The notes beneath the pieces are model-generated. The model had not been told where the DNA came from, searched no databases, and saw only the letters and a list, made by a program, of their open reading frames with translations. From assembly GCF_042655385.1 (NCBI RefSeq), contig NZ_JBHSMA010000001.1:806001-870000 (forward strand): 64,000 bases of DNA, written 5' to 3'. The translations under genes were made by a program, and so were the position numbers. Position 1 is the stretch's first letter. Each line of letters opens with the position of its first letter. Source of the stretch: Larkinella bovis. GTDB taxonomy: Bacteria; Bacteroidota; Bacteroidia; Cytophagales; Spirosomataceae. Positions 8,418 through 17,075 of this stretch are shown one piece after another.

Positions 8418-9152
8418 TCAAAGTGCTGCGGTGGGTTCGCTGACGTGGCGCAGGAATTCCTGGCGGGTGGCATCATCCTCCTTGAATTTGCCACTATAAT
8501 GAACGGTAACGGTCGAACTGTTCACATCCTGCACCCCGCGCATCGACACACACAGGTGGCGGGCGTCGATCACCACGGCGACATCGTCGGTCTGCAGGAC
8601 CTTCTTTAACTCGCTGGCGATCTGCACCGTCAATCGTTCCTGCACTTGCGGGCGTTTGGCGAAATACTGGACAATCCGGTTCAATTTCGATAAGCCAATC
8701 ACTTTCCCGCTGGAAATATAGGCCACGTGAGCCCGCCCAAGGATGGGCACAAAATGGTGTTCGCAGTGGGACTGGACGGTGATATTCTTTTCCACCAACA
8801 TCTCGTTGTAGTGGTATTTATTCTCAAAAAGCGCCACCTTCGGTTTTTTAGCCGGATTTAAGCCGCTGAAAATTTCCTTCACGTACATTTTGGCGACACG
8901 ACGTGGTGTTCCTTTCAGGCTATCGTCGGTCAGATCCAGCCCGAGGATGTTCATGATTTCCCGAAAATGCTCCTCAATAAGGGCGGTTTTCGTGTCATCA
9001 TTCAGCTCAAAAGCATCGTCCCGCAACGGCGTTTCCATTGAAGTGGCTACGTGCTCATCGCCCATTTCATCAACTGTCAAATCATTCAGCAGGTCAAAAT
9101 CAAGCGATTGGCCATTAGACGGGGTATTCAACGAAGTTCCGTTCGGTTTCAT
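8418..9152 (-). CDS. folE: GTP cyclohydrolase I
   Basis: A 244-residue type I GTP cyclohydrolase, which converts GTP to 7,8-dihydroneopterin triphosphate in the cytoplasm, the first step of folate and tetrahydropterin synthesis. The zinc site is visible as QSHCEHHF and the partner Cys in RHLCVSMRG; GKVIGLSKLNRIV and the VQERLT segment are family hallmarks. The ~45-residue N-terminal extension is acidic and poorly conserved. If the ATG at 9152 is used, the gene overlaps the upstream pterin-synthase gene by 38 bp; starts at 9065 or 9038 would remove the overlap. The adjacent CxxxxxHGH-type enzyme suggests a shared pterin pathway and co-transcription. Confidence 0.95.
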   Translation of the reverse strand: MKPNGTSLNTPSNGQSLDFDLLNDLTVDEMGDEHVATSMETPLRDDAFELNDDTKTALIEEHFREIMNILGLDLTDDSLKGTPRRVAKMYVKEIFSGLNPAKKPKVALFENKYHYNEMLVEKNITVQSHCEHHFVPILGRAHVAYISSGKVIGLSKLNRIVQYFAKRPQVQERLTVQIASELKKVLQTDDVAVVIDARHLCVSMRGVQDVNSSTVTVHYSGKFKEDDATRQEFLRHVSEPTAAL

Positions 9153-9531
9153 AGAGTCTGATTTTCAAATCCAAAGAAGCATCCAGCTGGCTGCGCAGCG
9201 AATCGTAAATAACAATGGCAATGTGTTCGGCCGTGGGGTTCAGCGTCCGGAACTCTTCGGTGTCCAGATTCAGATTTTTATGATCAAATCGATCCGTCAC
9301 CCGGTTTTTAATCAGGTCGCTGAGCACTTTCATATCCATCACATAACCCGTAACCGGATCGACTTCTCCGGTTACCTGAACAAACAACTCGTAGTTGTGG
9401 CCGTGAAAGGATGGATTATTACACTTGCCAAAAACCCGCTGGTTCTCTTCATCGGACCATGCTGGATTATGGAGACGATGAGCCGCGTTGAAGTGTTCTT
9501 TGCGGAACACCGCTACCCGTTTTTTATCCAT
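9115..9531 (-). CDS. 6-pyruvoyl-tetrahydropterin synthase family protein (PTPS-II-like motif)
   Basis: A 138-residue T-fold enzyme acting on 7,8-dihydroneopterin triphosphate. The zinc histidines are in FNAAHRL and HGHNYE, and the catalytic Cys is in KCNNPSFHGH. The spacing is Cys-x5-His-Gly-His, which in the published subtype scheme marks the PTPS-II group (tetrahydrobiopterin pathway); QueD-type enzymes have Cys-x3-HGH. With folE immediately downstream, a tetrahydropterin role is plausible, although many pipelines would name it QueD. The C-terminal DHKNLN and PTAEHIA segments carry the conserved His and Glu. Cytoplasmic. The family is secure; the subtype is inferred from the motif. Confidence 0.88.
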   Translation of the reverse strand: MDKKRVAVFRKEHFNAAHRLHNPAWSDEENQRVFGKCNNPSFHGHNYELFVQVTGEVDPVTGYVMDMKVLSDLIKNRVTDRFDHKNLNLDTEEFRTLNPTAEHIAIVIYDSLRSQLDASLDLKIRLYETERNFVEYPV

Positions 9532-9859
9532 CTGTCAAAACCGGTCAACCCGGTTATTACGATTGAAAAAAATCTCGACCAAAATGTCGTCAGAAAGGTT
9601 GTCTGCAACACATTTAAGCCGTCAAGCGGTGGGATGATCCGCCTTCAGGAGAAATTTCAGTGAGTATCGATTGCATAACAGGGCGTTCCCGGTTTTGGTT
9701 CAACCCCCGCGTTCCAATAGCCTGAATTGGCTAAAATCAGTATATGATTAACGCAAGGTACGCGGATAAACCGCTAATAATCCGGCCTTTTTTTGGCCCT
9801 GCCGATATTTTCTTTTTTTTTTACAGGATAGTCGTTTATAAACCCAGACACCAACGCCT
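9532..9859. other. Intergenic region between divergent pterin and sugar genes
   Basis: A 328-bp stretch that must hold promoters for both divergent units. An A+T-rich part with a poly-T tract lies at about 9800-9830, just before the GH109-like gene. I saw no clear TAnnTTTG element, RNA gene or small open frame. Confidence 0.4.
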
Positions 9860-11218
9860 TTGAAAACGAATCGACGCTATTTTCTGCGTTCGGCAGCTGC
9901 AACGGTTTCTTCCGCCCACCTGTTTCCGACTCTGTTAACCGGCGCTCCGGAGCAGACCCCCATCGTTCGCCTGGCTTTTATCGGCGTCGGCGGCCGGGGA
10001 CGCAGCCACGTAGAGCAGGCACTTTACCGGCCCGACGTGACCATCACGGCCCTTTGCGATATCGATCCCGAAGCGATTAACCTAACCAAAGCGATGATTC
10101 GCAAAGCCGGGCGGGGGGAGCCGGCGGTTTTTGGCAAAAACGACGAGGATTTTCTGAACATGCTCAAACGCGACGACATCGACGGCGTCGTGATTGCCAC
10201 GCCCTGGGAATGGCACGTGCCGATGGCGGTCGCTACCATGAAATCCGGCAAATACGCAGGCGTGGAGGTTTCGGCCACCGTAACCCTGAAAGAATCCTGG
10301 GATTTGATTGAAGCCTCGGAAAAGAGTGGCATGCCCTGCATGATTCTGGAAAACGTGTGCTACCGGCGGGACGTGATGGCGGTTCTGAACATGATCCGCC
10401 AGGGTATGTTCGGCGAAATGCTGTATGCGCACTGTGGGTATCAGCACGATCTGCGAAACGTTAAGTTCAACGACGGAACGGTCAAACAGGGTGTTGGGGC
10501 CGAATTTGGGGCGAAAGGCTATTCCGAAGCCCGCTGGCGAACGCAGCATTCCGTGGACCGCAACGGCGATCTGTACCCGACGCACGGTTTAGGCCCGGTG
10601 GCCCACTGGCTCAACATCAATCGCGGCAACCGGTTTCTGCACCTGACCTCCACGGCCACCAAATCCCGCGGCTTACACAATTACGTGGTTGATAAAGGGG
10701 GGGCCAACCATCCGAATGCCAAGGTCAATTTCAAGCTGGGCGATGTGGTGACGACGGTGATTCAGTGTGCCAACGGCGAAAACATCGTCATTATGCACGA
10801 TACGAATTTGCCCCGCCCCTATTCACTGGGTTTCCGGGCCCAGGGAACCAGAGGCATCTGGATGGACGACGGAAAAATGATTTACCTGGAAGGCGTAAGC
10901 GCCAAACCCCACCAGTGGGAACCCTTTAAGGAATACCAGGAAAAATACGACCATCCGATCTGGAAACGCCACGCCCAGACCGCCGAAAATGCGGGCCACG
11001 GTGGCATTGACTTTTTCGTCCTCCGCGCCTTCATTGAATCGGTGAAACGAAAGGTGGCCCCGCCGATCGATGTGTACGATGCCGCCGTCTGGAGCGCCAT
11101 TAGCCCGCTGTCGGAAGAATCCATTGCCAAAGGCAGCAAACCGGTTGAAATCCCGGATTTTACGCGCGGCAAATGGAAAACCAACCAACCGATTTTTGCC
11201 CTGAATGACGATTATTAG
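9860..11218 (+). CDS. GH109-like Gfo/Idh/MocA oxidoreductase (NAD-dependent glycosidase family), Tat-exported
   Basis: A 452-residue protein. The start is the TTG at 9860, read as Met, followed by a twin-arginine signal (NRRYFLRSAAA). The NAD-binding motif GVGGRGRSH lies near residue 42. YPTHGLGPVAHWLNINRG near 235 and GHGGIDFF near 379 match the glycoside hydrolase family 109 signature; that family includes NAD-dependent alpha-N-acetylgalactosaminidases that work by an oxidation-elimination route. Periplasmic location is expected. It is followed by a FucP-type sugar transporter and a galactokinase-like gene, which suggests release, import and phosphorylation of a galactose-type sugar. The exact substrate is inferred; other members act on other glycans. 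Confidence 0.87.
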   Translation: MKTNRRYFLRSAAATVSSAHLFPTLLTGAPEQTPIVRLAFIGVGGRGRSHVEQALYRPDVTITALCDIDPEAINLTKAMIRKAGRGEPAVFGKNDEDFLNMLKRDDIDGVVIATPWEWHVPMAVATMKSGKYAGVEVSATVTLKESWDLIEASEKSGMPCMILENVCYRRDVMAVLNMIRQGMFGEMLYAHCGYQHDLRNVKFNDGTVKQGVGAEFGAKGYSEARWRTQHSVDRNGDLYPTHGLGPVAHWLNINRGNRFLHLTSTATKSRGLHNYVVDKGGANHPNAKVNFKLGDVVTTVIQCANGENIVIMHDTNLPRPYSLGFRAQGTRGIWMDDGKMIYLEGVSAKPHQWEPFKEYQEKYDHPIWKRHAQTAENAGHGGIDFFVLRAFIESVKRKVAPPIDVYDAAVWSAISPLSEESIAKGSKPVEIPDFTRGKWKTNQPIFALNDDY

Positions 11219-11334
11219 CGGGAAAAGTTTTCAGAAGCCGAAATAAAATACCCACTTAATAAAAAAATTTAAAATATATTGGACATTGGTTAGCAAGTCG
11301 GCTACCTCCTTTCACGCTTTCAACACCCAAAACA

Positions 11335-12567
11335 ATGACCCCAACTGCAACGCAGAATTCAACTAGAAGTTACCTCGGGCCGCTCCTGATTGTCGGCATG
11401 TTATTTTTCATCTTTGGCTTTGTGACCTGGGTCAACGGGGTGCTAATTGCGTTCTTCAAACAAGCGTTTCAACTCAGTACGGTCGGGTCCAACCTGGTCG
11501 CTTTTGCCTTCTTTATTTCCTATACAGTGATGGCCATCCCGTCGTCGTGGCTCCTGAAAAAAACCGGGTTTAAGAACGGGATGTCCGTCGGCCTGATCGT
11601 CATGGCCATTGGTACGGTCATCTTCGTGCCGGCGGCCAATGCCGTTTCGTATCCGTTATTTCTCGTGGGGTTGTTCCTGATCGGGATCGGTCTGACGGTG
11701 CTCCAAACCGCGTCGAACCCGTATGTGACCATCCTGGGCCCCCGCGAAAGTGCCGCCCAGCGGATTAGCTTCATGGGTGTGGCCAACAAACTGGCCGGGA
11801 TCATCAGCCAGTTTATTTTTGGCGGCCTGCTGCTGACTGGTGGCAACGCCATTTCCGGGGCCGCTTCACTGGAGAAAGTGGTAACGCCCTATTTAATTCT
11901 TACCGGCGTCCTCGTCGTGCTGGCTATGCTGGTGCGGTTTTCGACGCTGCCGGAGGTTTCAGAAGAACAGGAAGAGGACCAAACCGCAGCCCCGAAAACC
12001 GGCCATACCGATAGCATCTGGCAGCACGCCAACCTGGTTCTGGGCGTCATTGCCATTTTCTGCTACGTGGGCGTCGAAGTTATTTCGGGCGATACGATCA
12101 TCAACTACGGAACGGCCCTGGGTTTCTCCAACGATGAAGCCAAGTATTTTACGGCCTACACACTCTACGGCATGCTGGCCGGTTACATTCTGGGCATCGT
12201 CCTGATCCCCCGTTTTCTGTCGCAGCAAAAGTCTCTGCTGTATGGTACCATCCTGGGCCTCGTGTTAACGGTTGGTTCCCTGGTGACAGACGGTTTTACG
12301 TCGGTGCTCTGCATTGCCCTGCTGGGTTTTGCCATTGCCCCCATCTGGCCTGCCATGTGGCCGCTGGCGCTCAACCGCCTGGGCCGGTTCACCAAACTGG
12401 GTTCCGCCCTGCTGATTATGGGAATTTCGGGGGGGGCGCTGCTGCCGCTGCTGCACGGCTACCTGACCGACATGGTGAGTCCCAAAATGGCGTATGCATT
12501 AATTCTGCCGTTGTTGAGTTATATCCTGTATTACGCAGCCATCGGAAGCAATAAAACGAACTGGTAA
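11335..12567 (+). CDS. FucP/GluP-type sugar MFS transporter
   Basis: A 410-residue major facilitator protein with about 12 hydrophobic segments, for inner-membrane proton-coupled sugar uptake. The first helix segment FGFVTWVNGVLIAFFKQAF and the QTASNPYVTILGP motif near residue 125 are characteristic of the L-fucose/glucose/galactose permease subfamily. It sits between a GH109-like enzyme and a galactokinase-like kinase. Its TAA stop shares one base with the ATG of the kinase (TAATG), so the two are very likely translationally coupled. The imported sugar is inferred to be galactose-like from this neighbour. Confidence 0.92.
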   Translation: MTPTATQNSTRSYLGPLLIVGMLFFIFGFVTWVNGVLIAFFKQAFQLSTVGSNLVAFAFFISYTVMAIPSSWLLKKTGFKNGMSVGLIVMAIGTVIFVPAANAVSYPLFLVGLFLIGIGLTVLQTASNPYVTILGPRESAAQRISFMGVANKLAGIISQFIFGGLLLTGGNAISGAASLEKVVTPYLILTGVLVVLAMLVRFSTLPEVSEEQEEDQTAAPKTGHTDSIWQHANLVLGVIAIFCYVGVEVISGDTIINYGTALGFSNDEAKYFTAYTLYGMLAGYILGIVLIPRFLSQQKSLLYGTILGLVLTVGSLVTDGFTSVLCIALLGFAIAPIWPAMWPLALNRLGRFTKLGSALLIMGISGGALLPLLHGYLTDMVSPKMAYALILPLLSYILYYAAIGSNKTNW

Positions 12568-13643
12568 TGATTCCACTAAGCGTTTCCACCCCCGGCCGAA
12601 TCTGTCTGTTTGGCGAACACCTCGATTATCTGGGACTGCCGGTTATTGCTGCCGCCATCAACCGGCGCATCCGAATTACCGGTACGCACCGGCCTGACCG
12701 CAAGGTGATGATCAACCTCCCCGACATCAACGAACGGGAAGAGTTCGAGCTTTCAGGATCGCATTTGCCCTATACCAAAGAGCGCGATTATTTCCGCAGC
12801 AGCTACAATGTATTGGTGCGGCACGGTTACCGGTTTTCACGGGGCGTCGAATGCGAGGTTCACGGTACGATTCCGATCAACTCCGGCACTTCGAGTTCGT
12901 CGGCGCTGGTAGCTTCCTGGCTCCATTTTCTGATGCGCATGAGCGACCGACCACGTTTGCTGAGCCGGCAGGAAATCGGGAATCTGGCCAACGAAGCCGA
13001 AACCCGGGAGTTCGGCGAACCGGGTGGCATGATGGATCATTACTCCACGGCCATTGGTGACGTTATTTACCTGGAGTCGGAACCGGAAATTGAAATTGAA
13101 GAACTTCGGCCCAAACTCGGGGCGTTTGTACTTGGCGACTCGCTCGAAGCCAAAGACACCCTTACGATTTTGGGACGCTTACGCAGCGGGGTCAACGGTA
13201 TTGTAAAAAAAATCCAGGAATACAACCCGGAATTTTCGCTGCATACCGCCGACCGGCTCGAACTGGCCGATTATCGTTCCTATTTGTCCGGTGGCGAAAA
13301 CACGCTCCTGGAAGGCACCCTTTCCAACCGGGATATTCTGCGGGAAGCCCGGCAGGTTCTGGAAGCCGCCGATCTGGACCATATTCACCTCGGTAATCTG
13401 CTGAACCGGCACCACACGAATCTGCGCGACGCCCAACGAATTTCCACGCCCAAAATCGATCGCATGCTCGAAGCGGCTTTGAACGCCGGGGCGCTGGGCG
13501 GCAAAATCAACGGCTCCGGCGGGGGGGGCTGCATGTTTGCCTATGCCCCGGGCCACGCAGGCGCCGTGGCCGAAGCCATCGAGCGCGAAGGCGGAACGGC
13601 ATATATCATTCGGGTCGATGAGGGAACCAAGGTAGAGGAATAA
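12567..13643 (+). CDS. GHMP-family sugar kinase, galactokinase-like
   Basis: A 358-residue cytoplasmic GHMP kinase. The N-terminal signature PGRICLFGEHLDYLG closely follows the galactokinase pattern for substrate binding. The ATP loop PINSGTSSSSALV near residue 104 and the C-terminal GGKINGSGGGGCMFAY near 311 are GHMP motifs. It probably phosphorylates galactose or a related sugar at C1 with ATP. The start codon overlaps the transporter stop by one base, which supports co-expression. Some divergence in the ATP loop leaves other sugars possible. A weak AT-rich hairpin lies after the gene at about 13685-13717. Confidence 0.85.
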   Translation: MIPLSVSTPGRICLFGEHLDYLGLPVIAAAINRRIRITGTHRPDRKVMINLPDINEREEFELSGSHLPYTKERDYFRSSYNVLVRHGYRFSRGVECEVHGTIPINSGTSSSSALVASWLHFLMRMSDRPRLLSRQEIGNLANEAETREFGEPGGMMDHYSTAIGDVIYLESEPEIEIEELRPKLGAFVLGDSLEAKDTLTILGRLRSGVNGIVKKIQEYNPEFSLHTADRLELADYRSYLSGGENTLLEGTLSNRDILREARQVLEAADLDHIHLGNLLNRHHTNLRDAQRISTPKIDRMLEAALNAGALGGKINGSGGGGCMFAYAPGHAGAVAEAIEREGGTAYIIRVDEGTKVEE

Positions 13644-13761
13644 TACTAATTCACTGATTTTCAGTTATATAAATACAAGATTCCGCATTCAGCAAAATGA
13701 ACAATTTTGCTGAATTGCGGGTTCTATGAATAGCTTTTGCGGGGAAAACAAGGCGGTTTTG

Positions 13762-13769
13762 TACCTTTG
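13762..13769 (+). promoter_or_regulatory. Bacteroidota -7 promoter element (TACCTTTG) for ispG
   Basis: TACCTTTG fits the TAnnTTTG consensus. A TTTTG at about 13735-13739 could serve as the -33 element about 22 nt upstream. The start site would fall near 13774, so the ATG at 13798 is the plausible start of ispG and the in-frame ATG at 13726 is not. Confidence 0.65.
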
Positions 13770-13797
13770 TAAACTCTTCCGCACTCGCTGTTTAGCT

Positions 13798-15819
13798 ATG
13801 CTTGATTTCGCAACCCCGTTACCCGCACCCACAGCCGCAGAACCGGCGCTCTACTGTAATTCGCTGACCGAATACGCCCGTCGTAAAACCATCACGGTTC
13901 CCATCGGCGAGGTTCCGCTCGGATCGGATTTCCCGATTCGGGTTCAATCAATGACCACGATTGATACCCTCGACACCCTGGGTTCGGTCGAGCAATCGAT
14001 CCGCATGATTGAAGCCGGTTGCGAATACGTTCGGATTACCGCACCCAGCGTCAAGGAAGCCCAGAACCTCGAAAATATCCGCAAGGAATTACGGGCGCGG
14101 GGCTATCATACCCCCCTGGTTGCCGATATTCACTTCACGCCCAATGCGGCTGAGTTAGCGGCCCGGATTGTCGAAAAGGTCCGGATCAATCCCGGAAATT
14201 ACGCCGATCGGAAACGGTTCGAGGTCATCGATTATACGGAGGCCTCCTATGCCGCCGAACTGGAGCGGATTCGGGCCAAGTTTCTGCCGCTGGTGAAAAT
14301 CTGTAAGGAATACGGTACGGCCATGCGGATCGGCACCAACCACGGTTCGCTGTCCGACCGGATTTTGAGCCGGTACGGGGATACGCCCCTCGGCATGGTG
14401 GAGTCGGCCCTGGAATTTCTCCGCATTTGCGAAGACGAAAAGTACTACCGCATCGTCCTGTCGATGAAGTCCAGCAACCCGCAGGTCATGGTCGAAGCCT
14501 ATCGGCTGCTCGTCCACCGGCTGGATGCGGAAGGCTTAAAACCGTATCCGCTGCACCTGGGCGTGACCGAAGCCGGGGAAGCCGAAGATGGCCGGATCAA
14601 ATCGGCGGTCGGAATTGGCACCTTGCTGGAAGATGGCCTGGGCGATACGGTTCGCGTTTCGTTGACGGAAGATCCCGAACGGGAAGCGCCGGTGGCGCGG
14701 GCGTTAATCGACCGGTACACAAAACGTCCGGGCCATGCGCCCATTCCTCCGGTAAAACACTACCCCCTCGATCCTTTTCAATACAGCCGCCGGCAAACGC
14801 ACGAGGTTGCCAATCTGGGCGGGATTAATGTCCCCCGCGTGATTGCCGATTATTCGCAGATCCCGGTTACGGAGCACGAACAACTGCGCCCGATTGGCCA
14901 TTTCTACCTGCCGGTTCCGGATAAATGGCGGATGAACGATCTCGGCGCGGACTATCTCTATACCGGTTCGCAACCCGCTTCGTTTATGCTGCCGAACGGA
15001 TTGAAGGAAATTCTGGATTATTCGGCCTGGCTTTCGGCCGGCGACCCGCTGCATAAATTTCCGCTTCTGTCCGTGGCCCATTATTTACAAAACCGGCAAA
15101 AACCGGATGGGGTGCATGCGGTTTTAAATTTCGTGGCGGTAACGCTGAACGACTGGTCGGCGGAATTAGCCAGCGCTTTAGCCGATGACCGGACGGTGGT
15201 TCTGGTGGCTCGGACGACCAATGAGCACGCGATGGCCGACCTGCGTCGCCTGTACGTGGAATTGATTAACCGGCACCTCACCTGCCCGGTGATTACCCTG
15301 CGAAGTTTTCCCGACCAGGAAGGCGATTCTCTGCAATTGTATGCGGCTACCGATATAGGCGGTTTGCTGGTAGATGGCCTGGGCGACGGCGTTTGGCTGG
15401 CCACCGATCAGTTGCCGGAATTGCCGTTGGCAGACCGGCTGCAAACTGCCAACCGGTATAATTCCATTGCCTTCGGAATTCTGCAGGCGGCCCGCACCCG
15501 CATGTCCAAAACGGAATATATTTCCTGCCCGTCATGCGGTCGGACACTCTTCGATTTACAGGAGACAACCGCCATGATTCGCAAACGAACCGATCATTTG
15601 AAAGGCGTCAAGATTGGGATCATGGGTTGTATCGTCAACGGCCCCGGCGAAATGGCCGATGCCGATTACGGTTACGTTGGCATCGGGAAGGACAAAATTT
15701 CGTTGTACCGGGGTCAGCAAGTCATTAAAAAATCCGTTCATGCCGACCAGGCCGTCGATGAACTCATCGAACTCATCAAAGAAGATGGCCGCTGGAATGA
15801 ACCCGAATCAGAGTTATGA
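13798..15819 (+). CDS. ispG: 4-hydroxy-3-methylbut-2-en-1-yl diphosphate synthase, long insert-containing form
   Basis: A 673-residue IspG (GcpE), the [4Fe-4S] enzyme that makes HMBPP from MEcPP in the non-mevalonate isoprenoid pathway. The N-terminal TIM barrel (RVQSMTTIDTLDT, VADIHFTPNAA, GTNHGSLSDRI) is followed by a large central insert of about 250 residues. The C-terminal cluster domain has CPSCGRTLFDLQ and GCIVNGPGEMADADYGYVG. The insert is usual in Bacteroidota, Chlamydiae and plants. The 13798 start is preferred because the promoter element lies downstream of the 13726 ATG. The last two residues and the stop (GAG TTA TGA) coincide with the first bases of a palindromic repeat. Confidence 0.96.
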   Translation: MLDFATPLPAPTAAEPALYCNSLTEYARRKTITVPIGEVPLGSDFPIRVQSMTTIDTLDTLGSVEQSIRMIEAGCEYVRITAPSVKEAQNLENIRKELRARGYHTPLVADIHFTPNAAELAARIVEKVRINPGNYADRKRFEVIDYTEASYAAELERIRAKFLPLVKICKEYGTAMRIGTNHGSLSDRILSRYGDTPLGMVESALEFLRICEDEKYYRIVLSMKSSNPQVMVEAYRLLVHRLDAEGLKPYPLHLGVTEAGEAEDGRIKSAVGIGTLLEDGLGDTVRVSLTEDPEREAPVARALIDRYTKRPGHAPIPPVKHYPLDPFQYSRRQTHEVANLGGINVPRVIADYSQIPVTEHEQLRPIGHFYLPVPDKWRMNDLGADYLYTGSQPASFMLPNGLKEILDYSAWLSAGDPLHKFPLLSVAHYLQNRQKPDGVHAVLNFVAVTLNDWSAELASALADDRTVVLVARTTNEHAMADLRRLYVELINRHLTCPVITLRSFPDQEGDSLQLYAATDIGGLLVDGLGDGVWLATDQLPELPLADRLQTANRYNSIAFGILQAARTRMSKTEYISCPSCGRTLFDLQETTAMIRKRTDHLKGVKIGIMGCIVNGPGEMADADYGYVGIGKDKISLYRGQQVIKKSVHADQAVDELIELIKEDGRWNEPESEL

Positions 15820-15905
15820 GTGAAGAGTTAAGAATTAGAGTTAAAAGGTGAATCGATTCACTTAACTCATCACTCTTAACCCTTCATTCATAACTCATAA
15901 CTCTT
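15811..15905. repeat. Degenerate palindromic repeat overlapping the end of ispG
   Basis: Units of GAGTTATGAGTGAAGAGTTAAG on the left are imperfectly complementary to CACTCTTAACCC and CATAACTCATAACTCTT on the right, around a GTGAATCGATTCAC core palindrome. It is the same family as 8328-8415 and starts inside the ispG coding sequence. Confidence 0.8.
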
Positions 15906-15914
15906 ACCTCCGTC

Positions 15915-16103
15915 ATGTCCCGAATTAGCGATTATTTCAAGTTGGGGGAAGTATTCCGGTATTTTTACCGGGTCTTTCAGAAACCCGATCCCAGCCGGCC
16001 CACCAACGCCAACATCCGCATGATGCACGGCATCAACCGGATTTCGATCATCATGTTCGTGATCTGTCTTATTGTCATGATTGTCCGAGCGTTAACCCGA
16101 TGA
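15915..16103 (+). CDS. Small single-helix membrane protein, DUF6728-like
   Basis: A 62-residue protein with a basic N-terminal half (YFYRVFQKPDPSRPT) and one hydrophobic helix at about 43-59 ending in RALTR. Such short proteins (I recall DUF6728, not verified) are conserved next to housekeeping genes in Cytophagales; no function is known. Its TGA overlaps the ATG of the following yjbR-like gene by 4 bp (ATGA), strong evidence that it is translated and coupled to that gene. Confidence 0.72.
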   Translation: MSRISDYFKLGEVFRYFYRVFQKPDPSRPTNANIRMMHGINRISIIMFVICLIVMIVRALTR

Positions 16104-16453
16104 ATATCGAATCCCTCCGGACGTATTGCCTGGGCAAACCCGGCGCGACGGAATCGTTTCCGTTTGGGGAGGAAACGCTGGTTTTTAAAGTCGGCGGAAA
16201 AATCTTTGCACTTACCTCCCTGGACTCTAATCCGCTGAGCATCAATTTAAAGTGCGATCCGGAAAAAGCCGTTGACCTGCGGGAACAGTACGATGCCGTG
16301 CGCCCGGGCTACCACATGAATAAAACCCATTGGAACACGGTTCTGATCAATGGCTCGATCCGGGAAAGTGACCTCAAAAGCTGGATCGATCATTCGTATG
16401 AATTGATTGTAAACAGGTTACCGAAAGCCGCCCGGCCAGCACTCGAAAAATAA
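16100..16453 (+). CDS. MmcQ/YjbR family protein
   Basis: A 117-residue cytoplasmic protein of the MmcQ/YjbR family (CyaY-like fold, sometimes described as DNA-binding). Visible family features are LRTYCLGKPGATESFPFG at the start, VFKVGGKIFAL, SINLKCDP, and HMNKTHWNTV followed by a helix with LIVNRLPK. The molecular role is not settled. It overlaps the preceding small membrane protein gene by 4 bp, and a TPR gene follows 63 bp later on the same strand. Confidence 0.88.
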   Translation: MNIESLRTYCLGKPGATESFPFGEETLVFKVGGKIFALTSLDSNPLSINLKCDPEKAVDLREQYDAVRPGYHMNKTHWNTVLINGSIRESDLKSWIDHSYELIVNRLPKAARPALEK

Positions 16454-16516
16454 GATTTCGATTGCACAACCCGGTTTTTTGCGCTATTTTACACTGTTTT
16501 GTGAACGTTTCAGGTT

Positions 16517-17065
16517 ATGGAAGTTGCGCTGATCGGACTCTTCTTTATTTTATACCTGTTCATCCGGTATTTCCTGATTGACCACGACACGGCGGCCGAC
16601 AAAGATCGTCTGCGGTTTTCGGAAGGAATTCGGCTTATTCAGTTCCATCGCTACGACGAGGCATTCCGCTTTTTCGATCAGGCCGTCGCTCAGTTTCCCA
16701 AATCGTCCCTGGCGTTTGCGTACCGGGGAAAATGCCATCTTCGCAACCAGAATATTCACTCCGCCCTGTACGATTTAACGCAGGCCCTGAGTCTGGACAA
16801 TACGATTCCGGACTCGTATCTCGACCGGGGAATTGCGCTGTATCAATTAAAGGACTACGCCGAAGCGTTCAAGGAATTCGATAAAGCCGTCTGGTATTTT
16901 CGGGGACAGCAAGCCGACGCCATCCGCTGGCGAGCCTTGAGCCGCATGCAACTGGAGCAATTCAAAATGGCCGAGCAGGATTTGATCCGGGCCCTTGAAC
17001 TGGGCGACGAAAATTCGGCGTATTTGCTGAAGCAACCGCCCTTCTCGAATGTCATTTATTCCTGA
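16517..17065 (+). CDS. Membrane-anchored TPR protein
   Basis: A 182-residue protein with an N-terminal hydrophobic anchor (residues 3-20) followed by about three tetratricopeptide repeats from residue 34: AFRFFDQAVAQFPKSSLAFAYRG, ALYDLTQALSLD and AFKEFDKAVWYF. TPRs mediate protein-protein contacts, so it is a scaffold or assembly protein of unknown partner. The domain side is uncertain because the anchor could be an uncleaved signal. It is convergent with the thioredoxin-like gene, leaving only 10 bp between them. Confidence 0.8.
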   Translation: MEVALIGLFFILYLFIRYFLIDHDTAADKDRLRFSEGIRLIQFHRYDEAFRFFDQAVAQFPKSSLAFAYRGKCHLRNQNIHSALYDLTQALSLDNTIPDSYLDRGIALYQLKDYAEAFKEFDKAVWYFRGQQADAIRWRALSRMQLEQFKMAEQDLIRALELGDENSAYLLKQPPFSNVIYS

Positions 17066-17075
17066 AACCGGGATT

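Noticed and set aside
8890..9663. 257-codon plus-strand frame over folE and PTPS
   Set aside because: Antisense to two enzymes with intact catalytic motifs.
13726..13797. Upstream ATG extension of ispG
   Set aside because: A TACCTTTG promoter element lies downstream of it and the extra 24 residues lack IspG similarity.
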